From assembly GCA_036346205.1 (NCBI GenBank), contig JARFJB010002010.1, positions 1,837,001 to 1,901,000 of the forward strand: a stretch of 64,000 nt of DNA, read 5' to 3'. Below, piece after piece: positions 1 to 10,840 of this stretch (its first letter is position 1; every line of letters begins with the position of its first letter). The notes beneath the pieces were generated by a model. The model worked only from the letters and a program-made list of their open reading frames with translations. It was not told the origin of the DNA and made no database searches. Source of the stretch: Vesta saturnalis. Its lineage: Eukaryota > Arthropoda > Insecta > Coleoptera > Lampyridae. Both the position numbers and the translations under genes were made by a program.

Positions 1-450
1 ACCAAGCAATTTTTAACGCTCAAATTATTATTATTTTAAAAGAAGTTTTGAATTAATGCAGTAACATTTTAACGCGATTCAATCAAGGGATCGTTTGTGT
101 ATCAAAGAACAATAGTCAACATTTTATTCATCATTTTGCCAGACCAGGAAGATTTCATTTCCGTTATAGCAGTAATCGACCATCATTTTCTATTGTAACA
201 CAGGAGAGGTGTAATTCTAGACCTTAAGGTAACATAATATTGTTTTTTTTATTGAATATTTCAAGATCTTTGTGTTGCGAATTTTTTTTTTTTTGTGTTG
301 AAAGTTTGGAAGCGGTGTCGTATTTTTTTTTGGTAAATTAACTTGTTTTAAATTTATTTAGTGTAACGAATTGTAGTTTGACACACTTTGTTATTTATTT
401 TAGTGTTAAAGGGCAATTGACCCTATTGTAGTGTGGGTATATTATCCACG

Positions 451-451
<1 letters not shown>
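1..451. other. AT-rich stretch with no recognised gene
   Basis: No open frame of useful length or recognisable motif is visible here. There are several T-runs and a TA tract follows immediately. It is probably decayed repeat or intergenic DNA. Confidence 0.4.

Positions 452-499
<48 letters not shown>
452..499. repeat. (AT)n microsatellite
   Basis: An uninterrupted AT dinucleotide run of roughly 48 bases, read directly. Several TA tracts of this type in the window touch transposon ends. Confidence 0.95.
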
Positions 500-501
<2 letters not shown>

Positions 502-1782
502 TTAAATCATTTAGACTGGCGTAAAAGCAGCTTTCTGATCAGACATCCTGTCGCCTTTTAAGCATTTGTATTTTTTTGTTGATACGCATTATCGTATGTT
601 TGCATTTTTTTTATATTTATCCTTATTTTTTTATTATTTTATTATAGTTTGTTAGGTTTTATAAACGCGTTTTAATTATGTGGAAACCCTTTTGTGTTAC
701 ATAAAAGTTCTTTTTGCAAATTGCAAGTTACCGGTAAATTAGTTTTAACGTAACGAGGTTAGTTTCTTTTTGTTTTATTAAGTAATAGCGTTCTCAATAT
801 TTAGTGTTTCATTTGATTTTTAGTGGAGTATCAATTCATTTAGAGTTCATTCTATAGCTTATTTTTATTTGTTTTGTTTTGATTATTATTTAATGCCTTA
901 TTATTACACTGAGGTGTATTAACGTAACGTTATTGAGTGTTTATCACGCTTTTATTTGACAAGCGTGTAGTGTTTTTGAAGCCCTATTTCAGGTGGTTTG
1001 CTGAGTTGCTGTCCAGTACACCTGGGATTGATTGCGGATAGGTAAGCGTATGTTTTTTGTATGTTTAGACACGCTATGTACTCGTAATTTTGGCACGACG
1101 ACCCTTATTTTGACTACTAAACATTCTGATGCCCTTAACCGAATTGATTTTGTCTTCATCCCCTATTTTACTTACGTACGATTTACTATTCTGGATGCGC
1201 AAAATTTTTCAACATCTGACCCATACGCTGGCTAGTCGGGGCAAAAAGGCCAATTTTATCTGTAATCCCGTTCTACCACCCGTTTATACCGTTACATGGG
1301 AAGGTGGCCTTCGCCTCACAAAACGTATAAACCGCAAAATAATTGGAAAATCGAGAATATCAGCTTAACCAAATTGAAAAGAAATAGTTAAAAATTAACA
1401 TGCTCTATTTAAGAAAATCAAGTTAGACGTGACTGAAAAATAAAGTTTTAACCTCTAAGTTTGATAGTTACCATAATATTTGAAATTTTTGGTACTGAAA
1501 GGGCTATTATTTTTGAAAAACCGCAGTACATAGAACAAATGTTTGATTACCAAAGCAACCCCTGAATTTAACAAGCAATCCAAAAAGGCAACAATATACT
1601 TGTAATATTGTAGTTGTTATTCCTTTATATAATTAATACCACAATAAAGATTTGTAAATAATTTGTTCGTGGGTTACTAAACCAAAATAAAAATTCACCT
1701 CAGTTGTTTTAAATTTTTCGATGGTTGTGCACATTAACACTTTCGTAGAAAACCTAGTAATCATTCACCTGCTGCAATTATA
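500..1782. other. Unassigned AT-rich stretch
   Basis: Short overlapping open frames exist at 1032-1368 but show no family motif and no codon-usage contrast with their surroundings. A possible splice-donor-like string (GGTAAGCG) lies near 1040, with no matching exon evidence. I see no supported gene. Confidence 0.4.
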
Positions 1783-2137
1783 TACAGGGTGTGCAAATAG
1801 TATCGCACCAAATGGGATTATGAAGAAACGGTTTGACATTTAGATTTGACCTTTGGTGGGGTTAAATAATACATAAATACCCATATTTTGATATGAGTTT
1901 CATTTGTTTTGTGCGACTGGTGTTTGTCAGAGGCAGCCATCTTGAATTTTTTTAAATGGCAGCCTAGGTTGAGTTTTGTGTCATTTGGCAGGTAGTTGAT
2001 TTAGAAATACAGCACGATATATCATAAGCTTGTTTATTCTAAAATAACGAAGAAAATTAAAATGTTAAAAAATAGTGAATAAAACAAAAGAATTGAACAA
2101 GAAAACTGAGTTACTTAATTGATTAAAATCGTATTAA

Positions 2138-2283
2138 CTACTCAAATTGTTGTCCATTCTATTCTTGACAATATCTAAGTCTATCAACAGAAGAACCCAA
2201 TGCATTCTGCAGATATGCCGGAGGAATGTTTGTGATCTCAATTCTAATTCGAGCTTCTAATTCATCTAATGTTATTGGCCTAT
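2138..2283 (-). pseudogene. C-terminal remnant of a mariner-like (DUF4817-type) transposase
   Basis: On the minus strand this reads as the tail of a mariner-type transposase. It has a TLDELEARIRIEI stretch, then IPPAYLQNALGSSVDRLRYC, then an in-frame stop, and closes with NGQQFE before the final stop. The pattern (ELxxRI, xxIPxxxL, SxxxRxxxC, GxxFE) matches the C-termini of the longer transposases at 39.6-40.2 kb and 62.4-63.4 kb. Everything upstream, including the catalytic domain, is absent. The fragment ends near an (AAAT)n run at 2284-2312, which probably marks the deletion junction. It is non-functional and identifies the parent family of the surrounding element. Confidence 0.65.
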
Positions 2284-2312
2284 TAAATAAATAAATAAAT
2301 AAATAAATAAAC
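2284..2312. repeat. (AAAT)n microsatellite
   Basis: About seven AAAT tetranucleotide units inside the non-autonomous transposon, at the edge of the transposase remnant. Confidence 0.9.
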
Positions 2313-2819
2313 ACACTTATTTCCACAGAAACCAAACCGTATTTTACAAGCGACTCTACATGAGAAAAACAAGCTTATGATAATATCGTATTGTAGTGTT
2401 TACTATCAGTTCGAATTAGAAAAGCGATAAAGAGTATCAGAAATTGCTAAAATTGATAACAATCAGTAGAGAACACAGAAATGCTACACTTGAATTAAAT
2501 TTTTGTATAAGTTGTATTTATTTACAGCCCTTTGTCCAGAAAATGTTCCCTCGACAAAGTTAATTTGGATTTTTAATTTTCTTCGTTATTTTATAATAAA
2601 TAAGCTTATGATATACCGTAGTGTATTTCTAAATCAATTACCTGTCAAATGACACCAAACACAACCTAGGTTGCAATTTAAAAAAATTCAAGAACAAACA
2701 AAACTCATATCAAAATATGGTTATTTATGTATATTTTAACCCCACCAAATGTCAAATTTAAATGCAAACCGTTTCTACATAATCGCATTTGGTGCAATAC
2801 TATTTGCACACCCTGTATA

Positions 2820-3931
2820 CGGTCAAGTTACTTTATAATCAATAAACTTAATTTGATAATATCTCCTATTTATACTAAAATCGAAGAATGTGCGGTAGTT
2901 GTTGCGCTTTATCAAGGAGGATATACTCAAATGCAGTTAGCTCAGCGGTTTTCAGTTTCTCAGGCAAACATTTTTCGTGTTTTAAAGCGATTTAGGGAAA
3001 CTGGAAGAAACACGAGAAGAAGTGGACAAGGTCGTTCCCGACTAACTGATCACAGGCAAGACCGTTATATACGTTTACTGGCTATTAGAACAAAGTAGAC
3101 GAACAGTACATTATTACGCCGCCAATTTATAGAACGCTACAATTTTTACAAGTCAAAGTACAGTAACAAGAAGACTTGCTGAAAATCAAATAGGGCCCTG
3201 TAAGACTGCCACTGGTCCAACACTTACCAGAGAACATAGACGACAACGCTTAGAATTTGCTCTTGAACACCAAAATTGGCAAGAGGAGGACTGGGCCAAC
3301 GTATTGCTTTCAGACGAGTCTATATTTTGTATTTTTAGTAATGACAGACGTAATATGGTATACAGGAAGCCAGGAGATAGATACGCTCAATGTAACGTTG
3401 TATCTACTGTGAACTATGGTGGTGGGTCAGTTATGTGGTATGGAGTGGCATTTCTATAGAAAACCGAACCGAGCAGGTGATAATAAATCAAGGTCGATTG
3501 ACAGGTCAGAGATACGAAAGAGGCGTTCTGGAACCACAAGTTGTGTCCTATGAGTTATTCGGGGGGAAATAATTAATTTTTTTGCACGATAATGCACGAC
3601 CGCGTATTGCTGGAGTGGTACACACTTTTCTCGAAGAAGTAGGTATTGATGTTATGAATTGGCCACCACGTAGCCATGACCTGAATCCAATTGAACATTT
3701 ATGGGATAGAATGGGCAGAAAAATAAGGGCCCTGGAACGATCGCCAGCAGATTTAAACGAGCTCGGAGTAAGGCTGAGAGTGCCCTTCAGAAGAGATACG
3801 AGAGCTGATTATAAGTATGCCGCGACGTTGTCAGGCTATTAATACTGCAAGAGGTGGTAATACCCGCTACTAATGACCCGTTACATAACTGCATTGTACA
3901 AATTAAATTTACTTTAAAGGGAATCACCTTG
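2820..3931 (+). mobile_element. Degenerate Tc1-like transposon
   Basis: A Tc1 transposase relic fills most of this interval. The right end (TTTAAAGGGAATCACCTTGTATA) is partly matched, in inverse, by the left end just after 2817 (TACGGTCAAGTTACTTTATAATC), so eroded TIRs are plausible. The left end coincides with the right end of the neighbouring non-autonomous element. Boundaries are approximate. Confidence 0.6.
2881..3873 (+). pseudogene. Tc1-like DD34E transposase, frameshifted
   Basis: The N-terminus shows a paired-type helix-turn-helix (YQGGYTQMQLAQRFSVSQAN) followed by a basic linker and DRYIRLLAIR. After a stop near 3096 and frame changes, the block LEFALEHQNWQEEDWANVLL leads to SDESIF, the first catalytic Asp. 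The second catalytic block is HDNARPRIAGVVHTFLEEVG and the third is DLNPIEHLWD. I count 34 residues between the second Asp and the Glu, the Tc1-family DD34E spacing. A further frameshift near 3770 separates this from a C-terminus ending INTARGGNTRY at the stop at 3871-3873. The gene carries at least two stops or frameshifts and is dead. Confidence 0.85.
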
Positions 3932-3939
3932 TATATGAG

Positions 3940-5820
3940 TAAAATTAATTTTGGAGCTAATCGATATTCACTTACTGAATTACCAGTGCTACAACCTGCA
4001 ATTTGAAAAAAAGGTCGTCAAAATCGATTAAGGGTTTCCAACAATATTCGCCATTAAAGTTTAATTAGATTGTAAATTATTCCCTAATTTATATTTTTTG
4101 TTGCATTATTAAATTTAAGATCAGGCCGTTACGTAAAGTTAATCCTGCAATCCAAAAATTACTTATCATGTTGAGGTTTTAAACTTTGACTGATCACTGT
4201 GGGTTGCCTAACCTCTATTGCTAGGCCCCTATGCAGCAAAAGCGGTTCAAGTGTGTTAATTCCCTATGTTATTTCTTATGCTTATGTGACAATTATTCAA
4301 AAGTAATCTTTTGCGCATCGACGTAAATATTAACTTTTCGTGATATCTGACATTCACTAAAGTGTCTAAGTTAGCGTCCCGCAGTAAAATTTAATTTGAT
4401 AGCAAAAACGCTGAATAAAATACGTGGGTAATATCGTCTTCAATTTTATCATGTATCTTAGGAAAACAAAATGGTATCAACGTATTTACGCGATTAGCGA
4501 AAAAACGGTGATTATTAGTTCCCCAAGAATCCTTGGTTAGCTCAAATCCTCACAGTTAGTATGGATTTGTAAACTGCCAGTCGCGTCATTAAATACTATG
4601 ATAGCGTTATTAAAAAAACAGCTATATGTTCCCTTAGTATTATTTTACTAGATTTTTGCAATAAAATATCACTTTTCATGTTTACCAAAAGTATTATAAA
4701 ATCGAAGAAATTGCCATGCAATACAATTTATTTTCACAAATACGAACGAAATTACGAAATGTATCGAAATTTACTATAGAAATAAAACAAATTAATGGTA
4801 CTAATACAGATGAATTTGTATCATGTTTTCCTTTCTTTTCGTATTCCTTATAACTTTACTTAATGTAATTGTGTGCTTTTTGAAAGATATCTTTTAAAAC
4901 AAAACAGACATATATAAAAACGTAGGAAGACTGAAATAAAGAGAATGATTAACTAATACGCGTGGACATATATAACAATAAACACACAAGAACTGAAAGT
5001 TAACAGATAAATAAATATGTGATATTTCTTTTTCTATTTTCAATAACTGATTCTATAGCAGCATAAATAACAAAAACCTAATGAAAATAACCGCATGAAT
5101 ATAATTAACAATAAAAATAACTTAATATCAATGTTAAAATACCTATAATTTGGTACTAAAATGTGTATTTTTTATTTATCTTTTACATAAATTAAAACAT
5201 TTCGATAACAATTACAATAAATGGGGTCAGCTTAAAAAGTTAATTGAGATAAATACATTTACGAAGTATACAAACACAAATATAAGCCTGCTGATAATCT
5301 AACAGGTTGATAAACATACAAAACCAACTATGGCATCTAATTTTATTTTAGTAAAAAATAGATCGATAATAAATTAAATTAAATGTTATTAAACTGTGTT
5401 GAACATAACACGGAGCCCCTCTTATGGACAAAGGCTAACAATGAAAAATGTCATAATCAAGGAGCCGGTTCCACAAAATTTAATCAATTTATAAGCGTAA
5501 AGTTGAGAAAAACTTTAATTTCAAATTAATAGCACTATTTACTAATAGAAATTTGAGATACCAATTGAAGGTCTAGTCAAATCTAACAAAAAAAAAAACA
5601 GTTTTTGATTAATAATTCTAATAGTTATTGAACAGTGAAAACACGACGTGTACATTTAATATAATTTTAATTTTAACTAAATATGTTAAATTAGTATAAT
5701 ACTGTGGTAACTTGCGATATTTAATTGGTAAAGAATTTATTTCAAGGACTAGGAAACAACAGTAAAGAAGCTAAACATATCACATATGGTTAAAACTAAG
5801 ACGTCTTCTTTTAGTTATAA
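3940..5820. other. AT-rich stretch without recognised features
   Basis: No open frame above background and no recognisable repeat end was seen. It is probably ancient decayed sequence. Confidence 0.4.
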
Positions 5821-5825
5821 TATGC

Positions 5826-6100
5826 CAAAACCTATTTAACCGGAGACTTTCTTGTTGCCTATTGCAATTATTTGGACGTTTTTACATATCAATATATTTA
5901 CATTGTAAATGAATCTAATATTGACAATAATTCAATAATATCAAATTGAATGCCGTGTTTTAAATTATTTAAATGGTTTTCAGCTAACGCTGATTTCTCC
6001 GGTTGACCCAACCTACAAAATCTTTATGTTCTGTAGCAAGGTCACGTTTTGTCGTTCCGATGTATACTTTTTCACAAGAACAAGATAACTTATAACTCCG
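5826..6100 (-). pseudogene. Penelope-like retroelement GIY-YIG endonuclease remnant
   Basis: On the minus strand one frame reads KLSCSCEKVYIGTTKRDLAT followed by an EH pair. This is the CxC...VYIG.T.R...EH signature of the GIY-YIG endonuclease that ends Penelope-like polyproteins. After a frameshift come SALAENHLNNLKHGIQFDII and then an EIYKCPN..N-like tail with LNRFWHIIIKRR. These match the usual order: the ALAEH/H-idF motif, then a C-terminal Trp region. The reverse transcriptase part is not visible upstream. Related C-terminal fragments occur at 9444-9640 and 19338-19505. This is a broken fragment; the family call is from motif memory. Confidence 0.65.
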
Positions 6101-6539
6101 GAACATGATCATGAATTTAAAACATATTTAGATGACCTTAAATGTGCTTTTATTTTTCTTGTAGGTTTAAAAACAGGTCTTATCATTAGCTATAAAAGGA
6201 AGAGAAATAATGCCAACATTAAGCACCTGATTTTCTTTATGTCAAAAAGGATGCGTATTCTATTTATGTGCGATAATCGTAAACGTTTACATTTTGGTAT
6301 TTCAAACCTTTATTGGAAGGAAACTTATAGCTGTGCTAGAGAATATGAAAAATTAGAAAACCGCAAATCTCAATTACTTATTCATCACTTATTACTTATA
6401 CTTATTTTGGTTTTTAGCTAAAGCCATCAGTAATAACTATGATATATCATCACCCCTTCCCCTTCCATGACGTCATGATAGCTCAAAAGCATCTGATCAA
6501 GTCTGCCGTAATTGATTACTTGCCAAACTCATCTCGTTT
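6100..6539. other. Unassigned spacer
   Basis: No supported gene. A 60-codon open frame at 6239 has no recognised motif. Confidence 0.3.
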
Positions 6540-7455
6540 TAATTAACTGATATGCTCGTCAGCTGGGTTCCCAGTTTCCTTGATAAAAGACGAATACGTA
6601 TCGTAGTGACTGGCTCTTTTTGAAACAAAGTTGCTATTAAAGCGGGTGTACCAGAGGGATCAGTGATAGCTCCTACAGTTCTTCTGCTATACATAAACAA
6701 TCTCATTTTATTTAACAAGTAACCCAATTGATTAAAGTTGAAATGGTCATTACAAGCAACAAAGATTATCAACGTATCCTTGAATGAGTAAAATTCAATG
6801 CTAACAAAATTCAGTGTTGCCTTGTGTCCGCCAAAAAAGATCGATCATTTCCTATTGTAGGTATGAAAGTCCCAGGTCTTAAGTTTTCAGACTATTACTA
6901 TGTTGGGAATGACTGGACCGTCAAATCTATCATGGGTTCAGCATCTGCTGTCATCTACTAAAACAGCTTCCCGACAAATAGTTTTTTTATACAGATCTAG
7001 GTAGTACTTTATCTCTCGACAACACTTTGCGTTTTATAAGGCCCACATTCGACTTGACTTGGAATATATTTCTCTACTTTCGACTCGTGCTCTCCAATAT
7101 GCTCTCTATATTGTACGAAGAAGAGCTATTAGGCTTATATATGACCCCTTCTTAATTTCTGACAATTCAGTTTCTTGAGCACACAAGAATCCCTCCAATT
7201 CTTTCTTTGTATTAACGGTATTACAATGGCCATTGTGCTGCTGAGTTGCATTCACATCATCAATATCCAATGCACATCCCAACTTGTACCAGACGGGCAC
7301 AATGCACATTCTTCTACACGGTTTCCAAACTCTGGAACGACCTTAGCAGTTCCTATTTTCCTTTCATTTATGGTACGCAAATATTTAAGGTAGCCGTTCA
7401 GACGCATCTCTTGGCAATTCAAAATCACTGCTTGTATCCTCCTAAGTGTTGCTTA
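6540..7455 (+). pseudogene. LINE (non-LTR) reverse transcriptase fragment, copy 1
   Basis: Translated pieces in changing frames follow the same order as the longer minus-strand LINE at 57.7-60.1 kb. They are a FLDKRRIRIVV-like strand, then AGVPEGSVIAPTVLLLYINN (the RT motif before the catalytic YADD/FADD loop), then a thumb/C-terminal region (RALQYALYIVRRRAIRLIYD) and an SNAHPNLYQTG-like tail. The catalytic FADD itself has been lost in a deletion near 6700. The 3' end includes TATCCTCCTAAGTGTTGC, matching the 3' end of the 57.7 kb copy. Endonuclease and N-terminal RT are absent, so it is 5'-truncated, as is common for LINEs. It is multiply frameshifted and dead. Confidence 0.75.
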
Positions 7456-7645
7456 GTACTTTACCACGCTTTACTAAACTTACTTCTTTATCACCATGCA
7501 ATGACAAAAAGATTATCCCAAAGCTTTTCTGCGAATATATTAAAAGAAATTGGAATGAGAAACATGCTAGTCAAATTTCTAGACCAACTTACAATGCTCT
7601 TCTACGTAATCAAGTACATATTATTAGGAATTATTACAAGTTTTT

Positions 7646-7911
7646 GTTATGAACGAATACGTTCAAAGGTAGATATGTAATTAAAAATTATTATTAATTT
7701 TATTAAATACATAAATAAAAAGTTTACCTCGAGTAGGATTTGAACCTACGACCTGTACTTTGCTAGAGTACCGCGCTAACCAACTGCGCCATCATGGTTG
7801 AAGCTCCAATCGACGTAAATTTTGTTTTTATGTATGTAATATAATATAATATAATAAACTTAACAATAATTTTTAATTACATATTTACCTTTGAACTTAT
7901 TCGTTCATAAC
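7646..7911 (-). repeat. tRNA-cored repeat unit, inverted copy with ~50-bp TIRs
   Basis: The unit begins GTTATGAACGAATACGTTC and ends with the inverse of GTTATGAACGAATAAGTTC. The inverted similarity extends about 50 bp inward on each side and encloses one tRNA-like gene. The right-hand terminal block recurs at 8165-8210, next to the second tRNA copy. This makes the cluster one inverted plus two direct units of about 300 bp. Confidence 0.7.
7725..7798 (-). tRNA. tRNA-like gene, anticodon position AGC (copy 1, minus)
   Basis: A 74-nt cloverleaf folds cleanly. The acceptor arms are ACCATGA and TCGAGGT (one A:A mismatch and one G:U). The D stem is GCGC/GCGC with loop AGTTGGTTA. The anticodon stem is GTACT/AGTAC with loop CTAGCAA, the variable loop AGGTC, and the T stem GTAGG/CCTAC with loop TTCAAAT. 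The discriminator base is A. Both internal promoter boxes (TGGCGCAGTTGG and GGTTCAAATCC) are present. The seven-base loop puts AGC at the anticodon, which would read Ala. However, the acceptor stem lacks the G3:U70 pair that marks tRNA-Ala, so isotype is uncertain. No intron is seen. The gene sits in a mobile-looking repeat, so it may be a tRNA-derived SINE head rather than a working gene. Confidence 0.7.
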
Positions 7912-8210
7912 TTATAATAATTTAATATTAGTCAAATTGCTTTGGTACGTGTGAATTCTTGCGATATTGCAAGTAATTTTATTGTAATCTCGTTATATTT
8001 AGAATTTACATCAGTTCTACATACATAAAGACAAAATTTACATCGATTGGGGCATGAACCTTGATGGCGCAGTTGGTTAGCGCGGTACTCTAGCAAAGTA
8101 CAGGTCGTAGGTTCAAATCCTACTCGAGGTAAATTTTTTATTTATGTATTTAATAAAATTAATAATAATTTTTAATTACATATTTACCTTTGAACTTATT
8201 CGTTCATAAC
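7912..8210 (+). repeat. tRNA-cored repeat unit, direct copy A
   Basis: The unit carries about 145 bp of leader, the tRNA-like core at 8058-8131, and a tail (TTTATTTATGTATTTAATAA...) ending with the TTCGTTCATAAC block. The following unit repeats the same order from 8211, with small indels. Confidence 0.75.
8058..8131 (+). tRNA. tRNA-like gene, anticodon position AGC (copy 2, plus)
   Basis: This is the best-preserved copy. The acceptor stem ACCTTGA/TCGAGGT pairs at all seven positions, with one G:U. The D, anticodon and T stems are all fully paired, the loop is CTAGCAA and the discriminator is A. It is 74 nt with intact A and B boxes. The cloverleaf is good enough to be transcribed by RNA polymerase III. 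The lack of G3:U70 argues against simple Ala identity. A T-rich stretch (AAATTTTTTATTT) just downstream could act as a pol III terminator. Confidence 0.75.
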
Positions 8211-8505
8211 AAAAACTTATAATAATTTAATATTACTCAAGTTGCTTTGGTATGTATGAATTCTTGCGATATTGCAGGCTCACATTCCATTAATACAAGT
8301 AATTTGATTGTAATCTCGTTATATTTAGAATTTACAACAGTTCTACATACATAAAGACAAAATTTACATCGATTGGGGCTTGAACCTTGATGGCGTAGTT
8401 GGTTAGTGGTACTCTAGCAAAGTACAGGTCGTAGGTTCAAATCCTACTCGAGGTAAACTTTTTATTTGTGTATTTAATAAAATTTATAATAATTTTTAAT
8501 ATTAT
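8211..8505 (+). repeat. tRNA-cored repeat unit, direct copy B
   Basis: It repeats the 7912-8210 unit, with an insertion of about 20 bp in the leader near 8280. The final TTCGTTCATAAC block is missing. Confidence 0.7.
8384..8455 (+). pseudogene. tRNA pseudogene (copy 3, damaged D arm)
   Basis: Acceptor, anticodon and T arms are identical to copy 2. The D arm reads GGCGTAGTTGGTTAGTGG, with a 2-nt deletion and substitutions that destroy the GCGC/GCGC stem. It is therefore probably inactive. Confidence 0.75.
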
Positions 8506-9086
8506 TAGGAAGTTGTTGGACAAAAACGATATTTACACATTGAAATTTTGTATATGAAATAAAGGGAATTGAGATTAAAATTAATTAACAGGTCTAGACT
8601 TTTCTGATCATGGTATTTCAGATGATGCTATTGAACCGCTTCCTAAGGGTGAAAATTCTGCGATAACACCAAAAGTAAAAACCGCTTTAAGATATAATTT
8701 CCAATGTTGCGAATTCCATTAAATTCTTATTTTTGATGCGGTGGATGAAGTTTCATTAGCTAAACAAAATACATCCAAACAACGTTTAGTGTGGTATATA
8801 CAATATCCCAACGTTCCGAAAAAGCTTCATAACCTGTTGATTATTAATAATATTGACTTTTTCCTTTCTTTTAAATTATACCTGCGTTTCTGCTATACAT
8901 TTTAAAAATATTGCAGCGTATGCACCGGGTACTCCAATATTAAAAATATCTAATATAATCTTAATAACAATTTTTTTAGGATAATTATGCAACCTCTTTT
9001 ATAATAAGTTCACTACGAAAATAGGCAACACAAACGCTTGTACGTGCACACGCGCGCTGTCCTATATAAAAGTAATTAAAATTTAG
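8506..9086. other. Unassigned AT-rich spacer
   Basis: No open frame or repeat end recognised. Confidence 0.3.
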
Positions 9087-9206
<120 letters not shown>

Positions 9207-9443
9207 TTATAAATTGTATACATCAAAACATTCAGTTTATTATGGGGAAGGAAGCTAATAAAAGCTTGCCATTTCTAGTACCACACGAAAGCCGACATAC
9301 ACCAAGATTTACCTTCATATCGAACCACCACCTACGTCATAAAGTTAGTGTATTAAGTTCTTAGTGGATTGAGCTGAACGAGTTTGTGATCCTGAATTCT
9401 TGAAAGATAAATATAAGCATAACTAGATTAATTTAACCGAAGA

Positions 9444-10800
9444 TTAACTTAAATTATGACATGCAATTTGATAATATGGAAATATTGTCGAGACAAACTC
9501 ATTATTTTGTTCGTTTCGTGAAGCTATTGGAATATATAAATGTCCAAATAACTGCAGTGGAGAAGAAGAAAATCCCCGATTAAAGAGGTTTTGACATCCC
9601 CTAATAAAATAAGGCATAACGGTACGTTTTAATTTTAGCTTTTCCAATTAAATATGTTAGGTAACGTAATGGAGGCATTAGAAATTCGAATTACGCGCCG
9701 TTATATGACATTACCGGTTATCGGTTATTTGTATTTGGACATAATTAATATTAAGATAAAAAGCTTGAGCTTGTTTCGATGTGTATTTGCATAATAAATC
9801 GGAAAGATTTTAAATATACGCTGTAAGGGAGCAAGTAGAAACCCTGTTATAATGATGTGTATTTATTAGTTCGTCGCATGAAGAAGTGATATTTTCCTTA
9901 CTAATGCGAGGAAAAGCTAAAAATAATGAAAAGTGCAAATTTTGTCAAGTTGGCGATAATAAAAGGGTTGCGTAATAGTTTACAATAGTGTTTTAAGTGC
10001 GTATTGAAAGTATTCCCAGCTGAAGAATTGATAGCGAGTGATAAATGTACAACAAGACAATCGACCCAGTTAATATATCGATACAGAAAATATAATAAAC
10101 AAAAACATTGATGATTAAAAGCATGGTCTTTCGTAGCTCGCTTGCAGTTTGTTGCGCACGCCTATTGTGATTAAAACTGAAAAATTAAGTAAAAACTGGA
10201 TAGTGTAAATATATCCACCAATCATTAAAAAAAATCATTAAATTGTATGAAGAAAATTAGAAGCGTATTCATCCATAATAAAGGTATAAGGAAAGATAAG
10301 GAGAACGGTTCCAGAGTGACGGCAAAGTGACATCATCGGATGATCAGCCATCAACCTAAACGAGGCCTCTTCACCTGTTCAAGAAACGCCGAGTTACATC
10401 ATCCGCTATCAATTAAAATAACAAGAACCTTTCGATTGTGTGAATAAATAAAACGTTTATGTGTTTCATTTTCCAAAAACTTTAAATTTGAATGTCAAAA
10501 TTAAACGAAAATCAATACGTTTAATTATGATACAGAGTTTACTGCTATATGTTACTTTTAAGAATATGGTTTTACATTGTAGGTCTGAGTTTTACATATA
10601 ATACTGTAAACCAAACAGTCAGCATTTAGAATTTGACTTAATTAAATGTTATCACTTTTGATTCATTTTTATTATTGACTGTTACAAATCTTAAAATCTT
10701 ATACAAATACTCCGTGTGTAAATGCTGAAGAAATGGTGATAACAATGATGACAATAACCATTTAACACATTGTTAAGCTAGCTGGAGCGTCCCGATAAAA
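9444..10800 (+). repeat. Long dispersed repeat, copy 1 (5' part)
   Basis: This block matches 19338-21120 in order. It has a Penelope-like endonuclease C-terminus; then the TTCGAATTACGCGCCGTTAT region; then a CTAATGCGAGGAAAAGCTAA block; then a TGACATCATCGG block; then a TTTTATTATTGACTGTT block; then the GGAGCGTCCCGATAA segment. The two copies have diverged by many substitutions and indels. The first part reads GIYKCPNNCSGEEENPRLKR on the plus strand, a Penelope endonuclease tail. The long non-coding remainder could be a Penelope-linked or LTR-related region; I cannot classify it. The match continues at 12150-12660 after a gypsy insertion. Confidence 0.7.
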
Positions 10801-10840
10801 GGATAGTCAAGAAGAATTAAAAGTAATTTTCAAAGAAGAC

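Larger units (their letters stand above)
1785..2815. mobile_element. Non-autonomous Tc1/mariner-type element with ~250-280 bp TIRs
   Basis: The sequence starts CAGGGTGTGCAAATAG after a TA and ends CTATTTGCACACCCTG before a TA, as expected for a TA target duplication. The inverted similarity continues for about 250-280 bp on each side (about 1785-2064 and 2567-2815). It includes a shared internal block near 2040 and 2580 (TTTTCTTCGTTATTTTA on the right). The middle of about 500 bp keeps only the C-terminus of a minus-strand transposase. The element therefore looks like an internally deleted derivative of a long-TIR mariner-like transposon. It lies directly against the degenerate Tc1 copy to its right. 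Confidence 0.8.

Noticed and set aside
1032..1368. Two overlapping open frames of 67 and 79 codons
   Set aside because: No motif, no composition shift and no splice or promoter context beyond a single donor-like string.
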